Shown: piece by piece, positions 50,381 through 59,125 of the stretch | Layout of the letters: every line of letters starts with the position of its first letter | How positions within the stretch are numbered: the first letter of the stretch is position 1 | From: Gemmatimonadaceae bacterium | GTDB lineage: Bacteria; Gemmatimonadota; Gemmatimonadetes; Gemmatimonadales; Gemmatimonadaceae | DNA length: 64,000 nt | Assembly (NCBI GenBank): GCA_020851035.1 | Contig: JADZDM010000024.1 | Span: 62,001-126,000, forward strand | Direction: 5' to 3' | The notes under the pieces: model-generated | The model's database searches: none | What the model saw: only the letters and a program-made list of their open reading frames with translations | What the model was told of the DNA's origin: nothing | Program-made: the position numbers and the translations under genes

Positions 50381-52726
50381 ATGGCCATCGAGATCCGCCG
50401 CGCCGCCGTCATCGGCGCGGGCACGATGGGGAGTGGTATTGCCGCGCAGCTGGCGAACGCGGGAATCCCGGTCCTCCTGCTTGACGTCGTTCCAGCCGGC
50501 GCCGCCGAGCGGAACGTCCTCGCAGCCGGCGCGCTCACGCGCATGCGCACGCAGCAACCCGCGCCGTTCATGAGCGCCGAGGCGATGGCCCTCGTCACCC
50601 CCGGGAACGTCGAGGATGACCTCGACGCCGTCAGCGAGGTGGACTGGATCATCGAGGCGGTGTTCGAGGACCCGGCGGTGAAGGCGCCGCTGTACAAGAA
50701 GCTCGACGCCACGCGTCGCCCCGGCAGCATCATCTCGTCGAACACCTCCACCATCCCGCTCGGCACGCTGATCGCGGGACAGTCCGAGGCGTTCGCCGCC
50801 GACTTCGCGATCACGCACTTCTTCAACCCGCCGCGGTACATGCGGTTGCTGGAGCTGGTGAGCGGGCCGCAGACGCGCCCGGAGGTCACCGACGCGCTGC
50901 GCCGCACCTGCGACGAGCGGCTGGGCAAGGGCGTGGTGGTGTGCAAGGACACCCCGGGCTTCATCGCCAACCGCATCGGCACGTACTTCATGTATGCGGC
51001 GATGCACGAGGCCCTGCGGCACGGGCTGTCGGTGGAGGAGGCGGATGCGGTGTGCGGCAAGCCGATGGGGCTGCCCAAGACCGGCATCTTCGGGCTCACC
51101 GACCTGGTGGGACTCGACCTGATGCCGCACATCATGAAGAGCTTCCACGCCACGCTGCCGGCCGGCGATCCGTTCCTGTCGCTGCCGACATCGTTCGCCC
51201 CGATGGAGACGCTCATCGCCGCCGGCAACACCGGCCGGAAGAGCAAGGGTGGTGGCTTCACACGGCTGGTGAAGGACGCCAGCGGCGCGCGAATCAAGGA
51301 AGTGGTCGACCTGCAGACGGGCGCGTACCGCGCCGAACGGGAACCGCGACTGGCGTCGCTGTCGGCAGCGAAGGGGAAGGGGGCGCTGCGCACGCTCGTG
51401 TCGTTCGATGATCGGGGCGGGCGTTTCGCGGCGTCACTGCTGGCGCAGGGACTCTCGTACGCCGCTTCGCTGGTGCCGACCATCGCCGATCGTGTGAGTG
51501 CGGTGGACGAGGCGATGAAGCTGGGCTACGGCTGGACGTTCGGCCCCTTCGAACTGATCGACCAGCTCGGTGCCGCAGGATTCGCTGCGCTGCTGCAGCA
51601 ACACGGCATCGCCGTGCCACCGATCGCGGCGCGCGGGCTTCCGTTCTATCGCATCGACGGTGGTGTGCTGGAAGAGCTGCTCCCGTCGGGCGAGTACGCG
51701 GCCGTGCCGCGCGCCGCCGGCGTGCTCTCGCTGGACGACGTGAAGCGGAAGGGCAAGCCGGTGATGAAGAACGCGTCTGCCAGCGTGTGGGACATCGGCG
51801 ATGGGGTGCTCTGCCTGGAGTTCACCTCGAAGATGAACACCATCGATCCCGAGATCATGGCGATGATCCGCCAGGTGATCGCGACCGTGGGCGACGGCGG
51901 CGGCGCCTACAAGGCACTGGTCATCTACAACGACGGATCGAACTTCAGCGTCGGGGCGAACCTCGGCCTCGCGATGTTCCTGCTGAACATCGCGAGCTAC
52001 GATGCCCTCGAGCAGAGTGTGGCCGACGGGCAGAAGACGTACCTCGCGCTGCAGCATGCCCCGTTCCCGGTGGTGAGTGCGCCGGCCGGCATGGCACTCG
52101 GTGGCGGCTGCGAGATCCTGCTGCACTCCGATGCGGTGCAGGCGAACGCGGAGAGCTACATCGGGCTCGTGGAGGCGGGTGTGGGCATCGTGCCGGGCTG
52201 GGGCGGGTGCAAGGAGATGCTGCTGCGCCACGTCGCACCGGTGCAGGTTGATGCCGCCAGGGCAATGGCGGCGACCGGGCACGTGTTCCAGGCCATCGCC
52301 ACCACGCGAACCTCCACCTCGGCGGCCGACGCGCGGACGATCGGATACCTGCGCAGCGGCGATGGCATCACCATGAATCGTGACCGGCTGCTGGCCGACG
52401 CGAAGGCGAAGGCGCTGTCGCTGGTGGCCGGCTATGCCGCGCCGCCGATGCGTTCGGTGTCGGTCGCCGGTGCGCGTGGCAAGGCGATGCTCATGGCCGG
52501 TGTCGCATCGATGGTGGCGTCCGGACAGGCGACTGCGCACGACGCAGTGGTGTCGGAACACCTCGCCAGCGTGGTCACCGGCGGTGACGCGGCGGCGGGC
52601 GCCTCGCTCGACGAAGTGGCGCTGCTGGCGCTGGAACGCACGCACTTCATGCAACTCGCCCGCACACCGGGCACCCTGGCCCGGATCGAGCACATGCTCG
52701 CCACCGGCAAGCCGCTGCGGAACTGA
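50381..52726 (+). CDS. 3-hydroxyacyl-CoA dehydrogenase / enoyl-CoA hydratase (FadN-like)
   Basis: A 781-aa bifunctional beta-oxidation enzyme with the dehydrogenase first, as in FadN of Bacillus rather than FadB of E. coli. The NAD-binding motif GAGTMGSGIAAQLA is at residues 11-24; the substrate domain has SNTSTIPLG and ITHFFNPPRYMRLLE, then CKDTPGFIANRIG. The hydratase domain occupies about 460-700, with LGGGCEILLHSDAVQ and YIGLVEAGVGIVPGWGGC. It should hydrate 2-enoyl-CoA and oxidise the L-3-hydroxyacyl-CoA. The acyl-CoA dehydrogenase gene follows 12 bases later, so they form an operon. No thiolase is in the window, which would be needed to complete the cycle. Confidence 0.93.
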   Translation: MAIEIRRAAVIGAGTMGSGIAAQLANAGIPVLLLDVVPAGAAERNVLAAGALTRMRTQQPAPFMSAEAMALVTPGNVEDDLDAVSEVDWIIEAVFEDPAVKAPLYKKLDATRRPGSIISSNTSTIPLGTLIAGQSEAFAADFAITHFFNPPRYMRLLELVSGPQTRPEVTDALRRTCDERLGKGVVVCKDTPGFIANRIGTYFMYAAMHEALRHGLSVEEADAVCGKPMGLPKTGIFGLTDLVGLDLMPHIMKSFHATLPAGDPFLSLPTSFAPMETLIAAGNTGRKSKGGGFTRLVKDASGARIKEVVDLQTGAYRAEREPRLASLSAAKGKGALRTLVSFDDRGGRFAASLLAQGLSYAASLVPTIADRVSAVDEAMKLGYGWTFGPFELIDQLGAAGFAALLQQHGIAVPPIAARGLPFYRIDGGVLEELLPSGEYAAVPRAAGVLSLDDVKRKGKPVMKNASASVWDIGDGVLCLEFTSKMNTIDPEIMAMIRQVIATVGDGGGAYKALVIYNDGSNFSVGANLGLAMFLLNIASYDALEQSVADGQKTYLALQHAPFPVVSAPAGMALGGGCEILLHSDAVQANAESYIGLVEAGVGIVPGWGGCKEMLLRHVAPVQVDAARAMAATGHVFQAIATTRTSTSAADARTIGYLRSGDGITMNRDRLLADAKAKALSLVAGYAAPPMRSVSVAGARGKAMLMAGVASMVASGQATAHDAVVSEHLASVVTGGDAAAGASLDEVALLALERTHFMQLARTPGTLARIEHMLATGKPLRN

Positions 52727-52738
52727 GGACCACCGGAC

Positions 52739-54529
52739 ATGCCCACATACAAGGCTCCCCTGGACGACATGAAGTTCGTCCTGAACGACGTGATCGACTA
52801 TTCGCGACTGGTGACACTGCCCGGGTATGCCGACTTCGACGCCGGGACGGCGATGTCGGTGCTGGAAGGGGCAGCGCAGTTCTGCGAGGAGGTACTGCAG
52901 CCGCTCAACCAGAGTGGTGACTCGGAAGGCTGCCACATCGAGGACGGCACGGTCACCACACCGAAGGGTTTCATCGACGCGTACAGGCAGTACGTGGCGG
53001 CGGGATGGCCCGCGCTCTCGGCGGACGAGGCGTTCGGCGGACAGGGGTTCCCGCAGACGCTGCGCTTCGCGGTGGAAGAGATGATGTGCGCCTCGAACCT
53101 CAGCTTCGGGATGTTCCCCGGCCTCAGCCACGGCGCCTATCACGCGCTGCTGATGCACGGCACCGACGCGCTCAAGACCACGTGGCTGCCAAAGCTGGTG
53201 ACCGGTGAATGGGCCGGCACCATGTGCCTCACCGAGGCGCATTGCGGCACCGATCTCGGCCTGCTCACGACGAAGGCCGTTCCGCGCGAGGACGGCAGCT
53301 ATGCGATCACGGGGAACAAGATCTTCATCTCCGCCGGTGACCACGACCTCACGTCGAACATCGTGCACCTGGTGCTGGCGCGCCTGCCCGACGCACCGCC
53401 TGGCATCAAGGGCATCAGCCTGTTCATCGTGCCGAAGTTCCTGCTGGTCGCCGATGGCACGCCCGGCGACGCGAACGGCGTGCGCTGTGTGAGCATCGAG
53501 CACAAGATGGGCATCAAGGCATCGCCGACCTGTGTGCTGGCCTTCGATGACTCGATCGGCTGGCTGGTGGGTGAGACGAACAAGGGCATGCGCGGGATGT
53601 TCACGATGATGAACGCGGCGCGCCTGGCCGTCGGCATGCAGGGGCTCGGCATCAGCGAGGTCGCGTACCAGAACGCGGTGAGCTATGCGAAGGACCGCCT
53701 GCAGGGCCGCTCGCTCACCGGGCCGAAGAACCCGGCCGGGCCCGCCGACCCGCTGATCGTGCACCCCGACGTGCGCCGGATGCTCATGACCATCCGCGCC
53801 TTCAACGAGGGGGCGCGCGCCCTCTCGCTCTGGGTCGGCACGCACATCGACCTGCACGAGAAGCACCCCGATCCGGCGGTGCGCAAGGACGCCGACGACT
53901 TCGTCGCCCTGATGACGCCGATCGTGAAGGCGTACTTCACCGACATGGGCTCCGAGTGCGCGAACATGGCGATGCAGATCTACGGCGGCCACGGCTACAT
54001 CCGGGAGTACGGGATGGAGCAGTTCGTGCGCGACGCCCGCATCGCGCAGATCTACGAGGGCGCCAACGGCATCCAGGCGCTGGACCTGGTGGGGCGCAAG
54101 CTGCCCGCCGAGGGGGGGCGCTTCCTGCGCTTCTTCTTCCACCCGCTGTCCGAACGGCTCCAGCGCACGGTCGCGGATCCGCAGCTCCGCGAGTTCGCCG
54201 AGCCGCTGTCGAAGATCTTCGCACGCCTGCAGCAGGCCACGCAGTTCGTGGCGATGAAGGCGCTTGGCAACCCGGACGAGGCGGGGGCGGCAAGCAGCGA
54301 CTACCTGCGCCTCTTCGGCCTGGTGGCGCTGGGCGACATGTGGCTGCGCATGGCGGAGGCCGCGTACACCCGGCTCCCCGCCGCGGACGGGGACCGCCTG
54401 TTCCTCGAGACCAAGATCCACACGGCGCGCTTCTATTTCACCAAGGTGCTGCCGGAGGCGCATGGCCTCTTCGCCCGGATCATGGCGGGTGCCGCACCGG
54501 TGATGGCCCTGGAGGCGGACGCCTTCTGA
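52739..54529 (+). CDS. acyl-CoA dehydrogenase
   Basis: A 596-aa FAD enzyme that introduces the trans-2 double bond in fatty acyl-CoA. Domains: N-terminal helical part (about 30-150) with GWPALSADEAFGGQGFPQ, middle beta domain with MCLTEAHCGTDLGLL and GNKIFISAGDHDL, and the C-terminal helical domain with AMQIYGGHGYIREYGMEQF and the catalytic-Glu block AQIYEGANGIQALD. The extra C-terminal domain of about 130 residues is typical of the long bacterial acyl-CoA dehydrogenases. It is coupled to the FadN-like gene, and ends at a strong hairpin. Confidence 0.94.
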   Translation: MPTYKAPLDDMKFVLNDVIDYSRLVTLPGYADFDAGTAMSVLEGAAQFCEEVLQPLNQSGDSEGCHIEDGTVTTPKGFIDAYRQYVAAGWPALSADEAFGGQGFPQTLRFAVEEMMCASNLSFGMFPGLSHGAYHALLMHGTDALKTTWLPKLVTGEWAGTMCLTEAHCGTDLGLLTTKAVPREDGSYAITGNKIFISAGDHDLTSNIVHLVLARLPDAPPGIKGISLFIVPKFLLVADGTPGDANGVRCVSIEHKMGIKASPTCVLAFDDSIGWLVGETNKGMRGMFTMMNAARLAVGMQGLGISEVAYQNAVSYAKDRLQGRSLTGPKNPAGPADPLIVHPDVRRMLMTIRAFNEGARALSLWVGTHIDLHEKHPDPAVRKDADDFVALMTPIVKAYFTDMGSECANMAMQIYGGHGYIREYGMEQFVRDARIAQIYEGANGIQALDLVGRKLPAEGGRFLRFFFHPLSERLQRTVADPQLREFAEPLSKIFARLQQATQFVAMKALGNPDEAGAASSDYLRLFGLVALGDMWLRMAEAAYTRLPAADGDRLFLETKIHTARFYFTKVLPEAHGLFARIMAGAAPVMALEADAF

Positions 54530-54535
54530 CGGCAT

Positions 54536-54569
54536 CGCGGGCGTGACCGGCCCCACCGGCACGCCCGCG
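54536..54569 (+). terminator. strong hairpin terminator of the beta-oxidation operon
   Basis: CGCGGGCGTG (54536-54545) pairs with CACGCCCGCG (54560-54569). An inner CCGG/CCGG pair extends the stem, leaving a small loop. It starts 7 bases after the stop codon. Confidence 0.65.
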
Positions 54570-54767
54570 GACGCGAATGCAGGCAAGGCTTCAGCTTCCT
54601 GCCCGCACCGCCGATCCTGAAGGCAGGAATCCGCTGGACCCTGTTGCCGTTCCGCGGCGCCGTCGTCGTACTGACACGGCGGTGTGGGACCGCCCGGCCG
54701 TATCGTGACCATGCCCCCATTCCGGCGGGCATGGATGCGGTGTGCCTCTCGACGATGGGAGACTCAC

Positions 54768-56183
54768 GTGCACCCAGAACTGTTCGAACTCAAGGCGCTC
54801 GTCGCCGGACGCCTCGACCTGCACCGTCGACGCGAGATCGATGATCACCTTGGCTCGTGTGCCGAGTGCTCGCGACACTACGTCGCGATGATGCTCGGCA
54901 GCTCGTCGCCGAAGACATCGGAGCAGGAGGCACGCGCCGGGATGGTGGCCGCGGCGGCTGCGCCCGTGCTCGCCGGTGCCTCGGGTGGTGCGTCACTCGC
55001 GTCGGCCTACGGCATCGATGCCCCGCTGGCGCCGCCCGCGCCGCGACCGGCGCCCCGCGTGCCGAACACATCGCACGCGCTGGAGGTGGAACTCGGTCCC
55101 TCGACGGCGTCGTCGCAGGTGCCCGTCTCCCCCAGCCTGGTGGACGCCATCACGAAGTTCCGGACGGAGTCCGACCTCGCACGCGGGGTGGCCTCGGCCG
55201 CCGCGCCAGCGGTCGTGCCATCGGCGCCGGCGCCGAAGCCCGTTGCCGCTGCTCCTGCGCCCAGCGCAGCGGCCCAGCAGGCAGGTGCACCGGCGGCGCC
55301 CGTGCGCGCCGCTGCGGCCGCCGCCGCGCCGGACCCGGTGCCCGCTGTGATCATCGCCGCCGAGACCGTGGCGCCCGAATCTTCGCTGATCATCGAGCCG
55401 TCGATCTTCATGCCCACGCCGCTCGGCGGTGTGTCGATCATCAACCCGCCCGCACCCGCCGCCTTCGCGCCGACGCCCGATCGCGCCGCCTACATCGCGA
55501 AGCCGAAGGCGCCGTCCGAGGTGCCCGTCACCCCGCCGACGCCGGAACTGGTCGTCACCTTCTCCTCGACGCCCACGCGGTTCAAGACACACCGCTCACC
55601 GGCGGCATCGCCGGTCGTCGAACCGACGACGCCGCGGGCCGTGCCGCTGTCCGATTCGGAGATCGAATACGTGTCACAGTCGGTGCCGACGAGTGCGTCG
55701 GTCCCGCTCCCGGAGTTCCCGCACGCCGAGCCCGCGCACGCGCCGGCACCGTCGTCGAAGTCGTTCGGGATGCTCGCCGGCGGCGTGGCAGTGATGGCGG
55801 TGCTCGCCATCGGTGGCGTGAGCTACTTCCGGTCGTCGGTGTCTGCCGCTGCGGCCGCTGCGGCCAGTGCGGCCGCGAAGCAGGTGACAGCGGCTGCTGC
55901 TGCACAGCGCACGCCGGCGGCCGCACCGGTGTCACCGGCACCGGTGCAGACCCGCGTGGTCTACGTCGAGCGCCCGTCGCGGAAGAAGGACGAGAAGCCG
56001 AAGGAAGCCGAGGCGCCCACCGTGGTGCCGACCGCACCGACGGCCGTGGTCATCCTGCCCGACGTGAACCTTCCCACGGGCCCGGATGCGTCGCTGCAGT
56101 CGAACACGCAGCGCAGCGCCACCTCGGAACTCACGCGCAGCGCCCGGGCGACCGCCATGCGGACGGCCACGCCGCGCCCATAG
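54768..56183 (+). CDS. zinc-finger single-pass membrane protein, anti-sigma-like
   Basis: A 471-aa protein. I chose the GTG at 54768, with GGGAGAC just upstream and a first segment HPELFELKALVAGRLDLH that matches zf-HC2-type starts. The zinc-finger motif HLGSCAEC lies near residues 30-37. A long Ala/Pro/Ser-rich region follows, a single membrane helix near residue 335 (GMLAGGVAVMAVLAIGGVSY), then an Ala-rich and charged extracytoplasmic tail. This is the architecture of a membrane anti-sigma factor, but no sigma gene is adjacent; the next sigma factor is at 58.6 kb with its own partner. Low-complexity content is far above the neighbours. Confidence 0.72.
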   Translation: MHPELFELKALVAGRLDLHRRREIDDHLGSCAECSRHYVAMMLGSSSPKTSEQEARAGMVAAAAAPVLAGASGGASLASAYGIDAPLAPPAPRPAPRVPNTSHALEVELGPSTASSQVPVSPSLVDAITKFRTESDLARGVASAAAPAVVPSAPAPKPVAAAPAPSAAAQQAGAPAAPVRAAAAAAAPDPVPAVIIAAETVAPESSLIIEPSIFMPTPLGGVSIINPPAPAAFAPTPDRAAYIAKPKAPSEVPVTPPTPELVVTFSSTPTRFKTHRSPAASPVVEPTTPRAVPLSDSEIEYVSQSVPTSASVPLPEFPHAEPAHAPAPSSKSFGMLAGGVAVMAVLAIGGVSYFRSSVSAAAAAAASAAAKQVTAAAAAQRTPAAAPVSPAPVQTRVVYVERPSRKKDEKPKEAEAPTVVPTAPTAVVILPDVNLPTGPDASLQSNTQRSATSELTRSARATAMRTATPRP

Positions 56184-56208
56184 TCGCAGCACGGCGAAGC
56201 GAGGACGC

Positions 56209-56249
56209 CATCGGGGGCCACCACACGCGACGTGTGGTGGCCCCCGATG
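56209..56249 (+). terminator. perfect 19-bp hairpin terminator
   Basis: CATCGGGGGCCACCACACG (56209-56227) and its exact reverse complement (56231-56249), with a 3-nt loop. It starts 26 bases after the stop codon of the zinc-finger gene and lies about 100 bases before the VIT/VWA gene. This is one of the strongest hairpins in the window; no T-run follows. Confidence 0.75.
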
Positions 56250-56347
56250 CGTCGGGACCGGCCTGCTGCCACTGACGCGGCGCCACTGGTGTGCACGGGT
56301 TTCGCGGTCGGGCATCTCCCACCGGACCCGACACCCGAGGCACTGCC

Positions 56348-58603
56348 ATGTCACGACGCACCCCGTTCCGCCGTTCACTGCTGGTCGCACTTGCCGCCGC
56401 TGCTGCCGTTCTCGCCCCGCGCCCCGCCGCCGCCCAGGGCTGGATCGAGGCACGCCCGCAGCCGGGACCGATCCGTCCCCGTGACTGGAACGTCACGCGC
56501 GTGTCCACCGCCATCCGCGCCACCATCGAGGGCCGCGTGGCGCGCATCGAGGTGGAGGAACAGTTCCGCAACAACGGCGGCGGCATGGCGGAGGGCACCT
56601 ACCACTACCCGCTGGCCGGTGAGGCGGTGTTCCAGTCGCTCTCACTCTGGATGGGCGAGACCGAGATGCGCGGCGAGCTGATGGACGCCTCCCGCGCGAA
56701 GGGGATCTACGAGGAGATCGTGCGACGGCGCCGTGATCCGGCGCTGATCACCCTCGCTGGCCACCAGCTCCTCCGGGCGCAGGTGTTCCCGATCCAGCCC
56801 GGTGAGACACGCAAGGTGGTGCTGCGCTTCACGCAGCTCCTCGACAAGGAAGGTGACGCCCTGCGCTGGCGCTACGCACTGGGCCCCGAGGAGCGTGGCT
56901 CGGTGCGACCCGACATCCGCGTCACACTGCGCGAACCGGCGCGATTCGGCCGGCCGTTCTCGCCCACGCACACCGTCGCCGTGAGCGGCGAGAACGATCG
57001 CGACGTGCGCATCACCGACGGCGCACGCGGTGACATCGAGCTCTTCCTGCCACTGCAATCGACGGCCGCCGGCCTGAGCGTGGTGACCCATGCGCCCGCG
57101 GGAGAGCAGGGCTACTTCCTGCTCTACGTCACGCCGCCGGAGATGGCGGCGCAGCAGGCGATCGGCCGTGACCTGACGCTGGTGGTGGATGTGTCGGGCT
57201 CGATGAGCGGGCCCAAGCTCGAACAGGCGAAAGCCGCGATCCACCAGGTGCTCGGCACGCTCGGCACGCGGGATCGCTTCCGGCTGGTCGCCTTCTCGAG
57301 TGCCGTGCGCCCGTTCCGCGACGGGTTCGTGACCGCCGACGCACAGGCCCTCGAGGCCGCGCGGAACTGGACGAACTCGCTGGTGGCCGATGGCGGCACG
57401 AACATCGAGGGGGCGCTGCGCGAGGCGATGCGCCGGCAGGGCGGCAGCACCCGCGACGGCAACCTCGACGTGCTCGTCTTCCTCACCGACGGTGTGCCGA
57501 GCGTGGGGGAGACGCAGCCCGAGCGCCTGGCGGCCCTGGCGAGCCAGGAATCGGCGCGCATGCGGATCTTCACGATCGGCATCGGCACCGACGTCAACAC
57601 CTACCTGCTCGAGCGGATGGCGCAGGACGGCCGCGGGTCGGCAGGGTTCGTGCCGCCCGAGGGCAGCGTGGAGGAGACGGTGGGCAGCCTCGCGCGCAAG
57701 CTGCGCGCTCCGGCGCTGGTGGACCTGCGCGTGGTGTCGTCACCCGCTCGCATCGTCTCGATGGAGCCGGTGCGCCTGCCCGACCTGTTCGCCGGCCAGG
57801 AACTGGTGGTGCTGGGACGGTACGAGGGCAGCGGGAGCGGCCCGCTCGTGATCGAGGGCATGCGCGACGGGGAGAAGGTGCGCGTGTCCACGCCGGTGAC
57901 GTTCGCGCAGTCAGACACGGACCACGAATACGTGGGCACGCTCTGGGCCGCGCGCCGCATCGGCGCCCTCACCCGCACCATGCGTCTCGAGGGTTCCACG
58001 CCGGCACGCATCGAGGAGATCAAGTCGCTGGCGCTGCGCCACGGCATCGTGACGGAGTACACGGCGTACCTGGTGCAGGAGCCGGTGGTGGCCTCGGGTG
58101 GCCCGGGCATGCCGCGCCGGACGGACCGTGACGGACGGGCCACCAACGTGGCGAATGCCCCGATGGCCTCGGCGCCGGCGGTGGCCCAGACGGGCCGGGC
58201 GGCGTTCGAGCAGGCGCAGACCAGCGCCGACATGGCAGGGGCCGGCAGCGTGGGCGAGGCCCGCAAGGCCAGCGAGCGCGCGCAGGCCCGCCTCGAACCC
58301 GAGGCGCGGGTGGCGGGTGGTGGCACGCGGCAGCGGATCGTCGGCAGCCGCCGATTCGAGCAGCAGGGCAGCCAGTGGACCGACATGACGCAGCGCAGCC
58401 AGCGGGTGGTGAACGTGGAAGCCTTCTCGCCAGCGTACTTTGCCCTGCTGCGCCTGCTGCCCGAACTGCGGGACGCCTCGCAACTGGGCGACGACGTCCT
58501 GGTGGCGGGCCAGCGGGTGAGCATCCGGCTGCAGCGCACCGGCCAGGCGACGCTCGCCGCGGCCGAGGTGTCGCAGCTGGCGAAGGACTTCCGCGGCGCC
58601 TGA
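56348..58603 (+). CDS. VIT and VWA domain exported protein
   Basis: A 751-aa protein with a signal peptide (RSLLVALAAAAAVLAPRPAA, cut near residue 30). An N-terminal VIT domain spans about 40-180 (ARIEVEEQFRNNGGGMAEGT, YHYPLAGEAVFQSL). The von Willebrand type A domain spans about 275-450, with the metal-ion site DVSGSMSG near residue 280, the Thr in DGGTNIEGAL and the Asp in VFLTDGVPSVG. The C-terminal third is Ala/Arg/Glu-rich with probable coiled coil and ends with a small helical domain. VIT/VWA proteins mediate protein-protein contact at the cell surface in many bacteria. The gene is 15 bases upstream of an ECF sigma gene, so it is probably co-transcribed with it. Confidence 0.87.
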   Translation: MSRRTPFRRSLLVALAAAAAVLAPRPAAAQGWIEARPQPGPIRPRDWNVTRVSTAIRATIEGRVARIEVEEQFRNNGGGMAEGTYHYPLAGEAVFQSLSLWMGETEMRGELMDASRAKGIYEEIVRRRRDPALITLAGHQLLRAQVFPIQPGETRKVVLRFTQLLDKEGDALRWRYALGPEERGSVRPDIRVTLREPARFGRPFSPTHTVAVSGENDRDVRITDGARGDIELFLPLQSTAAGLSVVTHAPAGEQGYFLLYVTPPEMAAQQAIGRDLTLVVDVSGSMSGPKLEQAKAAIHQVLGTLGTRDRFRLVAFSSAVRPFRDGFVTADAQALEAARNWTNSLVADGGTNIEGALREAMRRQGGSTRDGNLDVLVFLTDGVPSVGETQPERLAALASQESARMRIFTIGIGTDVNTYLLERMAQDGRGSAGFVPPEGSVEETVGSLARKLRAPALVDLRVVSSPARIVSMEPVRLPDLFAGQELVVLGRYEGSGSGPLVIEGMRDGEKVRVSTPVTFAQSDTDHEYVGTLWAARRIGALTRTMRLEGSTPARIEEIKSLALRHGIVTEYTAYLVQEPVVASGGPGMPRRTDRDGRATNVANAPMASAPAVAQTGRAAFEQAQTSADMAGAGSVGEARKASERAQARLEPEARVAGGGTRQRIVGSRRFEQQGSQWTDMTQRSQRVVNVEAFSPAYFALLRLLPELRDASQLGDDVLVAGQRVSIRLQRTGQATLAAAEVSQLAKDFRGA

Positions 58604-58618
58604 CCTTTCCGACCGACC

Positions 58619-59125
58619 ATGGGCCTCGATCTCGGTGGACTCTTCCGCGACTACCACGAGTCGCTCGTGCGGATGCTCACGCGCCGCACGGGCGACCGTG
58701 GCCGCGCCGAGGAACTGGCGCAGGAGACGTTCGCGCGGGCGGTGGCCGCACCGCCCACCAACCCACGGCCGTGGCTGTTCGCCGTGGCGCTGAACCTGTT
58801 GCGTGAGGAAGGCCGCAATGCCGCCACGCGCGAGCGGCGGCTGGTGCTGGTGCGCGACGAGGATCATGTCGCGCCGTACGAACAGCCGGACGAGGCGTAC
58901 GAACGCGAGGAGACACGGCTGCGCGTGCGCGCCGCCCTCGCGGAGCTCTCCGAACGGGATCGCGACGTACTGCTGCTGCAGGCCGAGGGATTCGACTACG
59001 ACGAGATCGCGCAGGCCACCGGGCTGGCGCGTGGAGCGATCGGCACGACACTCGCGCGGGCACGGAAGCGCCTGCTCGACGTGTACACGCAGGGAGAGGG
59101 AGGAGCACATGTCGCACGTGGATGA
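58619..59125 (+). CDS. ECF sigma-70 family RNA polymerase sigma factor
   Basis: A 168-aa ECF sigma factor. Region 2: LFRDYHESLVRMLTRRTGDR and AEELAQETFARAV at about residues 8-45. Region 4: LAELSERDRDVLLLQAEGFD then YDEIAQATGLARGAIGTTLA at about 105-155. The region 2-4 linker carries an unusually long acidic stretch (EDHVAPYEQPDEAYE). It overlaps the downstream zinc-finger anti-sigma gene by 17 bases, a classic sigma/anti-sigma pairing. The upstream VIT/VWA gene is likely in the same transcript and may be its target. Confidence 0.92.
   Translation: MGLDLGGLFRDYHESLVRMLTRRTGDRGRAEELAQETFARAVAAPPTNPRPWLFAVALNLLREEGRNAATRERRLVLVRDEDHVAPYEQPDEAYEREETRLRVRAALAELSERDRDVLLLQAEGFDYDEIAQATGLARGAIGTTLARARKRLLDVYTQGEGGAHVARG

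Noticed and set aside
51434-54712. 1,092-codon minus-strand frame opposite the beta-oxidation operon
   Set aside because: Covers two unmistakable enzyme genes on the other strand; no motif in the translation.
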